Positions 1-6,374 of a stretch of 8,590 nt of DNA are shown piece by piece. The stretch spans positions 1 to 8,590 of the forward strand of contig JAGLYS010000196.1 in the NCBI GenBank assembly GCA_023132105.1, read 5' to 3'. Within the stretch, counting starts at the first letter, position 1. Each line of letters opens with the position of its first letter. The notes beneath the pieces are model-generated. The model had not been told where the DNA came from. It did no database searches and saw nothing but the letters and a program-made list of their open reading frames with translations. A program made the position numbers and the translations under genes. Source of the DNA: Caldifarciminota bacterium (GTDB lineage: Bacteria > Hydrothermota > 32-111 > QNBC01).

Positions 1-26
1 CACTTCGTTCGCAATGACATGGTCGA

Positions 27-83
27 AAATCGTAAATCGTAAATCGTAAACCGTAAATCGTAAATTGCAAATTCGGAAATCGT
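27..83. repeat. 7-bp tandem repeat array (consensus AAATCGT)
   Basis: There are eight units of seven bases, with one extra G before the last. Units at 27, 34, 41, 55 and 77 are exact AAATCGT. The unit at 48 is AAACCGT, the one at 62 is AAATTGC and the one at 69 is AAATTCG. The decay towards the right end suggests an old slippage array. No protein frame uses it, and its function is unknown. Confidence 0.85.
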
Positions 84-107
84 AGGGGGACGATACATCG
101 TGCCCTA
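83..107. repeat. Imperfect palindrome, GGGCACGAT type
   Basis: The left arm TAGGGGGACGAT (83-94) and right arm ATCGTGCCCTA (97-107) are reverse complements apart from one substitution or insertion in the G-run, with only two bases between them. The form resembles a short palindromic repeat (GGGCACGAT...ATCGTGCCC) that I recall as scattered through genomes of several environmental phyla. It could be a mobile palindromic element or a hairpin. It sits directly after the 7-bp tandem array. Confidence 0.6.
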
Positions 108-114
108 ATCTGTA

Positions 115-160
115 AAAGCAATAAATTATTCTCTTCCCTTTCGTGAAATTCGTGATTAAT
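115..160. repeat. Direct repeat copy 1 (AAAGCAATAA...TTCGTG-AATTCGT)
   Basis: This segment of about 46 nt begins AAAGCAATAA, passes through a pyrimidine-rich stretch and ends TTCGTGAAATTCGTGATTAAT-like. It matches the segment at 295-340 in order and spacing, with scattered substitutions. The two starts are 180 nt apart. It is one of several degenerate TTCGTG-containing words in this gene-free region. Confidence 0.65.
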
Positions 161-294
161 TTTCCCTTTCCCTTTTCAGCTGAAGTCTGTCGTCTGATGT
201 CTGGCGTCCATTCCCCATTATTTGTGAATTCGTGGCTAATCTCCCTCCTGTGGTTATCTCTCCCTTCGTGAAATTCTCCCTAATTCGTGTAATT

Positions 295-340
295 AAAGCA
301 ATAATTATTTCCCCTCTCCTTCGTGTAATTCGTTATAAAT
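295..340. repeat. Direct repeat copy 2 (AAAGCAATAA...TTCGTG-AATTCGT)
   Basis: This is the second copy of the segment at 115-160. It starts AAAGCAATAATTATT, continues with CCCCTCTCC and ends TTCGTGTAATTCGTTATAAAT. The shared order of three blocks (AAAGCAATAA, a C/T-rich tract, TTCGTG.AATTCGT) argues for a duplicated unit rather than chance AT-rich similarity, although both copies have diverged. Confidence 0.65.
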
Positions 341-412
341 TCGCGAATTCGTGGTGGATCTCTCTCTTCCCCCTTTAGTGAAATTCGTGGTTATTCTCTC
401 CCTCTCGTGTGC

Positions 413-2449
413 TTACTTTGTATGAAATATTTCCACTGGTTTCCAGTCATCCTCCGGATTTTTATCTATATATTTCTTACATCTGTCTATATATATCAGA
501 GTTATATAATCACCTGTTTTCTCAAAAATAATTTCAAATTCTCTTAAAGCTTCTTTAAATTTCCTATTCCTATATAATTCAATAGAATTATGATACATCA
601 ATAGTAATTCTTCATCAAAGTTGTTTTGAATATTCATTGGCTGATAAATATCAACAGTTTCCGTTTTTCCTTTAACAACAATTGTGTCTACAAATCTTGA
701 TTTGACATTGTTCTTAATATAATTTTCAGTACTTTTACTATACATAAGATATGAATGATAGAATTTGTTTATCGATTCAAGTCTTGATGCAAGATTTACA
801 CTATCCCCCATAACAGTATAATTCAATCTTTCCATTGTTCCCATATTACCGATTAGCATTTCTCCTGTATTGATCCCTATCCTGGTTCTTAATTGTGAAA
901 CATTATATTTTTTACTTAATTGATCGATTACTCCCTGAGATTCCAATAATTTTATTCCTGTTTTAACAGCTGAATACGCATGGTTTTCAAGTGGAATAGG
1001 AGCTCCGAATACTGCCATCACAGCATCTCCTTCATACTTATCTATCATCCCGCCATTTTTAATGATTATGTCTGTAACAATAGTTAAATATTCATTCAAT
1101 AATTTAGTTACAATATCAGGTTTAAGAGTTTCGCATATTGTTGTAAATCCTTCAATATCCGTAAAAAGAACACTAAGTTCCTCTACCTCTCCCCCTAAAT
1201 TCAATTTGTCAGGAGAGATTATAAGCTTATTGACAACATCCTCGGAAACATAATGTTGAAAAAGGTGTTTTATTAATGCCCGTTCTTTGCGAAGTTCGAG
1301 TCCGGTAAAAACTATATTAAAAAGATAAATCAATGTTATAAAAACTATTAATTCAAGTAATATTATTTGTATATTCTGGTAAACAAAAAAGTATAGTGCC
1401 ATTAATACAACAATAAACAAAAGCAATATCTCTATTACAGAACTCAATAATACATTTTTTCTTTTAAAGGATTTTACAACAATCGATCCCAATATTATCA
1501 TTAAAACTATATTTAAATAGAATGGCATATTGTCTATTTTTCTGTTATGAAAAAGTGTGAGAAAAGCAGATGCATGATACTCTACTCCACTCATCAAACC
1601 CTTATTTTTATCAATTGTTTGGTAATAGCATGGAATATAATCATGTAATTCTGATAGTGATGATCCTACAAAAACAATTTTATCTTTGAAAGTTTGATCA
1701 TCAAGGTATTCATAAAATGCATCAACATCTGTACTTACATCTGTTTCCGGCAATTGGAATGTTGAATCATCAATAACCGACCAGAATGAATATCTCTGTA
1801 TATATCCAGGAATTCCTAATGGCATTACATTAAATAGATTGTTTTCTATTTCGGAATCATTCTCAAGAGCATTTATAACAGAATAAGAAAGACTTGGTAT
1901 TGTATTGTTATCTATTGCATAATTTTTAAAATAGTGCCTGACTATTCCATCCGGATCATATGGAATATTAATCAAACCGATTGATAAAGCATTATCACCA
2001 AGCTGTTTTATCGGCATAATTAATGTCTGATAATTTAAATTATTCTGACTGTAAAATGATATTTTTGATGCTAAAATTACATTATTATATCTTTTTAGTA
2101 TATTTGCAAATTGCATATCTTCCTTCTCGGAAGATTCAACATCGAATTCAATATCGAAAACAATCAATTTCACACCTGCATCATTAAGATTTCGAACCAA
2201 CCTGCCATAATAACTTCTTGGCCATGGAAAACGCTTCTGTAGCATTTGGTAGGAATTATCATCGATATCAATTATTACAACATTACTATCACTTATAGGA
2301 TGGATAATATTGTATAAACTGGTTTCGATATCAATAACCTTAAATTCCAATATATGGATAAATGAAACTTTAATACTTAATAATGCTATAATAATAGCTA
2401 TTATCATAAAAGGAACATTGTAAATCAAGAGTTTTCTATTAAAAGACAT
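413..2449 (-). CDS. CHASE2-domain class III adenylate cyclase with TPR-like tail
   Basis: Predicted inner-membrane enzyme making cAMP from ATP in response to an extracytoplasmic signal. Residues about 11-30 form a first membrane helix. Residues about 31-305 fit a CHASE2 sensor, with typical VVIIDIDDNS and FPWPRSYYGRLVRNL segments, in the periplasm. Three helices follow (about 308-325, 333-355, 359-383), then a cytoplasmic cyclase domain (about 420-605). Catalytic residues look complete: metal-binding Asp431 (LFTDIEGFT) and Asp475 (YEGDAVMAVFG), adenine-type Lys471 and Thr545, and Asn552 and Arg556 in GDSVNLASRLE. The Lys/Thr pair favours ATP over GTP. Residues about 612-660 look like one TPR-type helical pair. 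It is the last gene of the operon and overlaps the preceding stop by 11 nt. No Shine-Dalgarno is visible, so translation may depend on coupling. The ligand is unknown. The family call is firm; substrate is inferred from residues. Confidence 0.95.
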   Translation of the reverse strand: MSFNRKLLIYNVPFMIIAIIIALLSIKVSFIHILEFKVIDIETSLYNIIHPISDSNVVIIDIDDNSYQMLQKRFPWPRSYYGRLVRNLNDAGVKLIVFDIEFDVESSEKEDMQFANILKRYNNVILASKISFYSQNNLNYQTLIMPIKQLGDNALSIGLINIPYDPDGIVRHYFKNYAIDNNTIPSLSYSVINALENDSEIENNLFNVMPLGIPGYIQRYSFWSVIDDSTFQLPETDVSTDVDAFYEYLDDQTFKDKIVFVGSSLSELHDYIPCYYQTIDKNKGLMSGVEYHASAFLTLFHNRKIDNMPFYLNIVLMIILGSIVVKSFKRKNVLLSSVIEILLLFIVVLMALYFFVYQNIQIILLELIVFITLIYLFNIVFTGLELRKERALIKHLFQHYVSEDVVNKLIISPDKLNLGGEVEELSVLFTDIEGFTTICETLKPDIVTKLLNEYLTIVTDIIIKNGGMIDKYEGDAVMAVFGAPIPLENHAYSAVKTGIKLLESQGVIDQLSKKYNVSQLRTRIGINTGEMLIGNMGTMERLNYTVMGDSVNLASRLESINKFYHSYLMYSKSTENYIKNNVKSRFVDTIVVKGKTETVDIYQPMNIQNNFDEELLLMYHNSIELYRNRKFKEALREFEIIFEKTGDYITLIYIDRCKKYIDKNPEDDWKPVEIFHTK

Positions 2450-4511
2450 AAAATAATTTGAAATATATTTTAAATAATCCGTAACTTGAAGAATTCAAAC
2501 TACTCTTTTGAAGATATATACCAAGCGTTGGCTTTATATTCCTATAATCATATGATATTTCATTTGTATTATAGATATATGACGAATTTCCTGATTTGAA
2601 AATTCCCAGATTGCTATAACCGGAAATATGATTATTGTTCATTCCTACATTTCCTGATAAACTTAACTGAAGTCCATTAAGATTAGAGAAACCTATCTGT
2701 GTCATACCTGAAACACTTATTCTTCTATTCAGATAAATCCTATTTGATATATATATAGTATTTATTGTTTCATTCTGTAAAATATCCAAAAGATCCATAA
2801 TGGTATTATTCGTATATATTATAGATAATGGTTGCAGTTTCCAAATATTATAACTCCCTCCAATTGTTGTATAAAGATTATTCATATTCGAGCTAACCGA
2901 ATCAAGGTATAATGATTTTGTATTCGTAAATGATATGTTCGAAAATATATACCCTTTTGAAATATTTTTTGAAAAATAAAAATTTACATTTTTTAAATTT
3001 TGGTTTTCAGGATATTTAAAATCTATATTGCCTGTAAAAGTAAATCCTGAAAAGAATAAACTATTATATATCCTGAAGCCATGCTCTTCCTGATTTGTTC
3101 TATTGAATGTGGCATTTACATAACCACTTCCCTTTCTGTAGTATTCAAAAAGCACACGAGCAATACCTTTATTAAACTCAACACCTGAGATATTAGACAG
3201 GAATGGTAACCCATTGAAAGTTAAGGGAATAGTACTGGGGTTCAAATGAAAAAATAATAAATTAAAATCCATAAGACTATCAATTAAATAATTATCTCTT
3301 GTTGTAAGAGAAATAGAATTATTTGTATAGAAATGAAAATAACCGATAGGGATTTTAACAGTAAAATTCGATATGATATTTTGAATAGGAGAAAGCCCGA
3401 AATCGATAGAATTTGTATCATCTCTTGCATAAAGAAAACCTATCTTTATAGCTTTGCTATCGTAACCGAATGATGTGACAACCTCGCGAAATATACCAAA
3501 TGTTGTATCTGTTCCGGTAATACTTCCGTCTTTCCTTTCTTCCTTGGAGCCGTTGAATAAATAGAATTTCATTGCCGATAATGTTATTCCTCTTAGTGAT
3601 ATACTATTTAAATAATTTTCAGTATAGTTCGTAAAGAAATCCCCGACATAAACATTTAACCAATTATTCTCAAAACCAACATATATTTTATTACGATAAC
3701 GATTATGGATAAGAAAATTATATCCTGATCTAATAATGCTATTTCCAATATCCGTTGAGATATCAGCAATGGAATACCCGTTTGTAAGAGTAGTATCTTG
3801 ATTATTATATATTGAACTGTCTCCTGAATATATGTTTAAAGAAATATTATTATCCATAGATCCTTTAAATTGTATTTTGTTTTTATCATAAATATAAAAT
3901 TTTCTTTCCAAAACCATTTTATCATTCACCGATATTTCGATTTTATGACTCCCTCTTCTAAGTTTTTTGCTTTCAAATACATATAAAACATTTTCAGGTA
4001 AATTAATACATTTCTCCAATTTATTGTCGATAAAAGCACTTAAATTTTCTATATCTTTTAAATCCGTATTAAATAAACTAATTGAAACGAGCACTCTATT
4101 ATCTGTATATGTTTCCCCCTCTTCCGGATCCAATAATATTACTTGCAGTCTACTTCTTATGATTTTTACGATATAAGGATTTACTGCACTTTTCAAATTT
4201 ATTATAGTTTTATTTTTATATTCCATGTAATAATAAACAAAGTCAATATCTTCCGGAACAAAATATTGATAAGTGTATCTGTTTTGCATTTTATTCATTT
4301 TATAAGCAACATACTCATTGACTCTATCTGTTTTTATGTAAATATACATTTCTCCCACTGAATCGGTACCAATAGAATTTGCCGAGAATTCATATTGCTC
4401 TTGCGATTTAAGCTCTAATATCGGTTCATGGCTAATTATTTCACTACTGAGTAGATGCGAAAAGAGTAAGGTAATAGCAACTAAAAATAATAATCTATTA
4501 CTTCTCTTCAT
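2439..4511 (-). CDS. Probable outer-membrane beta-barrel protein with N-terminal Ig-like domains
   Basis: A signal peptide (residues about 1-23, MKRSNRLLFLVAITLLFSHL) precedes two predicted Ig-like beta domains. The first (about 30-118) has a strand pattern like VTVYIR..YVAYKM...YTYQYFVP...YYYMEY. The second (about 121-208) begins LQVILLDPEEGETYTDNRV and ends with SHKIEISVNDK. The remainder (about 215-690) is long alternating aromatic/polar strands rich in Asn, Ser, Tyr and Phe, ending in FKLFYVF. A C-terminal Phe is the classic outer-membrane barrel terminus recognised by the BAM machinery. A stretch near 290-380 (VYVGDFFTNYTENYLNSISLRGITL... then ARDDTNSI) resembles barrel proteins I recall from Bacteroidota/WOR-3-type genomes, not verified. 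It overlaps the FecR gene by 14 nt and lacks a clear ribosome-binding site. Possible roles include a surface scaffold or pore in the envelope-sensing operon. Barrel topology is inferred; no enzyme motif is seen. Confidence 0.75.
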   Translation of the reverse strand: MKRSNRLLFLVAITLLFSHLLSSEIISHEPILELKSQEQYEFSANSIGTDSVGEMYIYIKTDRVNEYVAYKMNKMQNRYTYQYFVPEDIDFVYYYMEYKNKTIINLKSAVNPYIVKIIRSRLQVILLDPEEGETYTDNRVLVSISLFNTDLKDIENLSAFIDNKLEKCINLPENVLYVFESKKLRRGSHKIEISVNDKMVLERKFYIYDKNKIQFKGSMDNNISLNIYSGDSSIYNNQDTTLTNGYSIADISTDIGNSIIRSGYNFLIHNRYRNKIYVGFENNWLNVYVGDFFTNYTENYLNSISLRGITLSAMKFYLFNGSKEERKDGSITGTDTTFGIFREVVTSFGYDSKAIKIGFLYARDDTNSIDFGLSPIQNIISNFTVKIPIGYFHFYTNNSISLTTRDNYLIDSLMDFNLLFFHLNPSTIPLTFNGLPFLSNISGVEFNKGIARVLFEYYRKGSGYVNATFNRTNQEEHGFRIYNSLFFSGFTFTGNIDFKYPENQNLKNVNFYFSKNISKGYIFSNISFTNTKSLYLDSVSSNMNNLYTTIGGSYNIWKLQPLSIIYTNNTIMDLLDILQNETINTIYISNRIYLNRRISVSGMTQIGFSNLNGLQLSLSGNVGMNNNHISGYSNLGIFKSGNSSYIYNTNEISYDYRNIKPTLGIYLQKSSLNSSSYGLFKIYFKLFYVF

Positions 4512-5142
4512 AATTTAATTCAATTGTTTTTCTCTTATTTCTCTTATCCAAGATTTCTATTACTAATTTATTGGTTCTCATTAATCTTTTTTTAACTAAT
4601 TTTGGAGCGGAGCCCCTGGTACAGATTGCATTTTCCCCTTTATTTACGAGAATTTCACCTTCGTTATTGAATAAACTTATTACCCCCTTATATGCAGATA
4701 GAAAAGTTGTATCATTCTTGAATGACAAGTCGAATTCAGTTCCTTTTATGGATGCCGTGGCTGTTGGAGTATTTATATCGAATCCTCCACTACTTCCTTT
4801 TTTGACAATAGCCATAATATCCCCAACCTTCAGGAATAATCTCTTTTCAATCTTGCCGTTGTTTATTTTCCCCTGAATTTTTATAGTTGAATTCTCTTTA
4901 ATTGCAATAATATCACCTTTATCTATAAATTTAATTATAGCCAAACCCTTTTTATCCACTTTGATTACATTACCATTAAGAATTCTATCACCTCTTTTTA
5001 CATCCACCCATTTGTTATTCTTCTGAACCCTGACATTTCCTTTTATCTTAAGAAAATATGCAAGTATCTGATTTGTATCGGATGCAAACAAAACAATATT
5101 TAATACAATTATAACCAATAATACTATTCTTAATTTCTTCAT
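4498..5142 (-). CDS. Exported FecR-domain protein
   Basis: The N-terminus (residues about 1-21, MKKLRIVLLVIIVLNIVLFA) is a signal peptide or membrane anchor. Residues about 27-175 fit the FecR domain (PF04773 type): VRVQKNNKWVDVKRGDRI, a GLAIIKFIDKGDIIAIKENSTIKI strand pair, and the diagnostic segment NTPTATASIKGTEF at 124-137, followed by the YKGVISLFN strand. It lacks the N-terminal cytoplasmic anti-sigma part of true FecR regulators, and no sigma-factor gene is adjacent, so it is not a canonical iron-dicitrate FecR. It is more likely a free-standing periplasmic or surface FecR-fold protein. The start is fixed by GGAGGTGA upstream, inside the end of the preceding gene, whose stop overlaps it as ATGA. 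Its partner or ligand is unknown; the operon points to a role with the downstream barrel and CHASE2 cyclase. Confidence 0.9.
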   Translation of the reverse strand: MKKLRIVLLVIIVLNIVLFASDTNQILAYFLKIKGNVRVQKNNKWVDVKRGDRILNGNVIKVDKKGLAIIKFIDKGDIIAIKENSTIKIQGKINNGKIEKRLFLKVGDIMAIVKKGSSGGFDINTPTATASIKGTEFDLSFKNDTTFLSAYKGVISLFNNEGEILVNKGENAICTRGSAPKLVKKRLMRTNKLVIEILDKRNKRKTIELNYEEK

Positions 5143-6158
5143 TTTGTCACCTCCGCCTGTACAATCATACTTTTATCTAAATTATCAATGATCTGTTTTA
5201 ATTCCTGTCTGGAAATATGCTTATCATTTAATTTTATATCCACAATTTTGCTTCTATTCGATATGTTTCTTATTTCTAAAAGATATTTTAATCTTTTAAT
5301 AATCATTTCATCGGTAATACTGCTAATACCACCATACACAAAATATAACGGATCACTCTTAACGATCCTCCCGCCCGAGCTTGTTATAATATCCCCTGTA
5401 ACCTGCCATACATACATTTTACCTGATTTAAGTGGCGGAGCGGTTTGAGGATAGTGCAAAGATCTTGAAGAAAGATTTTCTGCTTTAAATATTGGATTGG
5501 CTCCAATATTAAGTCCGGAAACGATTGATGGAGAATATTCATATAGATAAAAATTGTAAGACATACTAATACGAGAATTCCAAATAAATTTAATTAAAGA
5601 AGTATTAATTAGAAATGGTTGGTTCTTGTAAATAGTTCCCGGAAATATAGATGTTATTGTAATCGAATTTATAATAGTAAATTGATCACTCCACATAGAT
5701 AACACATTATTATAACTATCCAAGACCTCTACCCTAATATAGTATATATCTTCCGGCAATTTCCCTTGAGATAGTGTCTCATTAATCAGCCCTTCGATAT
5801 TCGGATTTATTTCGAAATTTGATAATACAATTTGTTTGGGACTATTTGTAATCGTATTATTTTGTAATGACCAAATTTCATGAGGATTCATTGGAAATTG
5901 ATTTGTACTTAGATATGTTATCTCTCCAAATCTGTTGGAAGAAAGTGTTATCATCAAATGACAATATGCTGTTGTATCAGCATCATTATTAATAGTAAGT
6001 GTAAAGAGCGGATATTGAAAACTGGCAATATCTCTTAAATTATAGATATACAATATTCTTAAATTTCTATTCATTGTACCTGATATTCTAACATTTGAGT
6101 ATAAGTTGAATGTTAAAATCAGTATGAATAACAATGTGAAATTAAATAACCTTTTCAT
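5139..6158 (-). CDS. Exported Ig/TANFOR-like beta protein, first gene of the cyclase operon
   Basis: A signal peptide (residues about 1-21) is followed by a module at about 25-165: PLFTLTINNDADTTAYCHLMITL, then NPHEIWSLQNNTI, then LPEDIYYIRVEVLD...WSDQF. This resembles the TANFOR-type exported domain of Bacteroidota. A second beta module (about 167-275) has the pattern SIFPGTIYKNQ...IKFIWNS...YNFYLYEY...YPQTAPPLKSGKMYVWQVTG, a fibronectin/Ig-like layout seen in surface proteins. The last 60 residues (about 280-339) are charged and probably helical. The family names come from recognition of patterns, not a search. The start is supported by AAGGAG five bases upstream and a consensus promoter beyond it. 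Its end contains the Shine-Dalgarno of the FecR gene. Probably a periplasmic or surface component; its function is not recognised. Confidence 0.7.
   Translation of the reverse strand: MKRLFNFTLLFILILTFNLYSNVRISGTMNRNLRILYIYNLRDIASFQYPLFTLTINNDADTTAYCHLMITLSSNRFGEITYLSTNQFPMNPHEIWSLQNNTITNSPKQIVLSNFEINPNIEGLINETLSQGKLPEDIYYIRVEVLDSYNNVLSMWSDQFTIINSITITSIFPGTIYKNQPFLINTSLIKFIWNSRISMSYNFYLYEYSPSIVSGLNIGANPIFKAENLSSRSLHYPQTAPPLKSGKMYVWQVTGDIITSSGGRIVKSDPLYFVYGGISSITDEMIIKRLKYLLEIRNISNRSKIVDIKLNDKHISRQELKQIIDNLDKSMIVQAEVTK
5147..5154 (-). promoter_or_regulatory. Shine-Dalgarno of the FecR gene inside the preceding gene
   Basis: On the minus strand GGAGGTGA lies four bases before the ATG and also encodes the last residues of the upstream 339-aa protein. 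With the ATGA stop/start overlap it fixes the FecR start and allows independent as well as coupled initiation. Confidence 0.8.
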
Positions 6159-6163
6159 ACTCT

Positions 6164-6169
6164 CTCCTT
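6164..6169 (-). promoter_or_regulatory. Shine-Dalgarno of the 339-aa gene
   Basis: AAGGAG on the minus strand ends five bases before the ATG. It supports this start codon. Given the promoter position, the 5' leader would be only about 18 nt long. Confidence 0.8.
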
Positions 6170-6182
6170 TTTGAATTATCTA

Positions 6183-6211
6183 ATTATAAAACAGTAATTT
6201 TATTGTGTCAA
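6183..6211 (-). promoter_or_regulatory. Consensus sigma-70-type promoter for the four-gene operon
   Basis: Reading the minus strand, TTGACA (complement of 6206-6211) and TATAAT (complement of 6183-6188) are both perfect housekeeping-sigma hexamers separated by exactly 17 bp. Transcription would start near 6176, leaving a leader of about 18 nt with the Shine-Dalgarno in it. Nothing between this promoter and 413 looks like an internal terminator, so it should drive all four downstream genes. Activity is inferred from consensus match only. Confidence 0.8.
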
Positions 6212-6224
6212 TATGCTTTATGAA

Positions 6225-6314
6225 ATTCTGTGTAGAGACGCAATATCTTGCGTCTAATGTTCTATAAACACCAGATATTAAGGAGACGCAAAATATTGCG
6301 TCTCTACACAGAAT
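6225..6314. repeat. 90-bp inverted-repeat element with nested AGACGCAA palindromes
   Basis: Arms at 6225-6255 and 6284-6314 are reverse complements over 31 nt with a single mismatch, around a 28-nt centre. Each arm contains its own dyad, AGACGCAA-4 nt-TTGCGTCT (6236-6255 and 6284-6303). The GTAGAGACGCAA...TTGCGTCTC core is a palindromic repeat type I recall from Bacteroidota, cyanobacteria and candidate phyla, not verified here. It lies between the upstream gene's stop and the promoter at 6183-6211. It could be a small non-autonomous mobile element. As RNA it would form a long hairpin that may end or stabilise the upstream transcript, but no T-tract follows it in the minus direction. No target-site duplication is evident. 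Confidence 0.85.
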
Positions 6315-6374
6315 CTCCATATCCTGTAATAAATTTAGGATGACACATTGGGAAATAATGTAATTTGTTATTTA

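Larger units (their letters stand above)
1..412. other. Gene-free region rich in degenerate short repeats
   Basis: This stretch lies downstream of the cyclase gene and has no credible reading frame. It is unlike the coding DNA: strongly pyrimidine-biased on the + strand, with runs such as CTCTTCCC and CCCTTTCCC. It contains a 7-bp tandem array, a palindrome, two copies of a segment of about 46 nt, and scattered TTCGTG / AATTCGTGG words near 141, 223, 266, 283, 321, 344 and 377. The first bases (CACTTCGTTCGCAATGACA) resemble the edge of an interspersed repeat seen in many bacterial genomes, cut by the window end; that recognition is from memory. No rho-independent terminator (GC hairpin plus T-tract in the minus direction) is visible after the cyclase stop. 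The region is best read as intergenic repeat debris. Confidence 0.75.

Noticed and set aside
27..83. Possible CRISPR array
   Set aside because: Units are 7 bp with no spacers, far too short for CRISPR repeats; a simple tandem repeat.
174..183. TTCAGCTGAA perfect 10-bp palindrome as an operator
   Set aside because: A single short palindrome, 230 nt past the end of the last gene and with no gene start nearby; likely chance.
1062..1253. 63-codon + strand open frame inside the cyclase gene
   Set aside because: It is antisense to the conserved catalytic domain, has no Shine-Dalgarno, and its protein resembles nothing; a shadow of the real gene.
3967..4361. Two + strand open frames (69 and 72 codons) opposite the barrel gene
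   Set aside because: They are antisense to the Ig-like part of a well-supported gene, overlap each other and have no ribosome-binding sites.
4571..4876. 101-codon + strand frame opposite the FecR gene
   Set aside because: It is antisense to the conserved FecR core; the open frame follows from the codon bias of the real gene.
5188..5448. 86-codon + strand frame opposite the 339-aa gene
   Set aside because: It is antisense, hydrophobic by virtue of AT-rich complement, and has no start signal.
6225..6314. Classic rho-independent terminator
   Set aside because: The hairpin is strong, but the arms are far longer than usual and no T-tract follows in the minus direction, so it is listed as a repeat element with termination only as a possibility.
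6321..6341. Small dyad ATCCT...AGGAT after the 361-aa gene as a terminator
   Set aside because: Only five base pairs with an 11-nt AT-rich loop; too weak to call.
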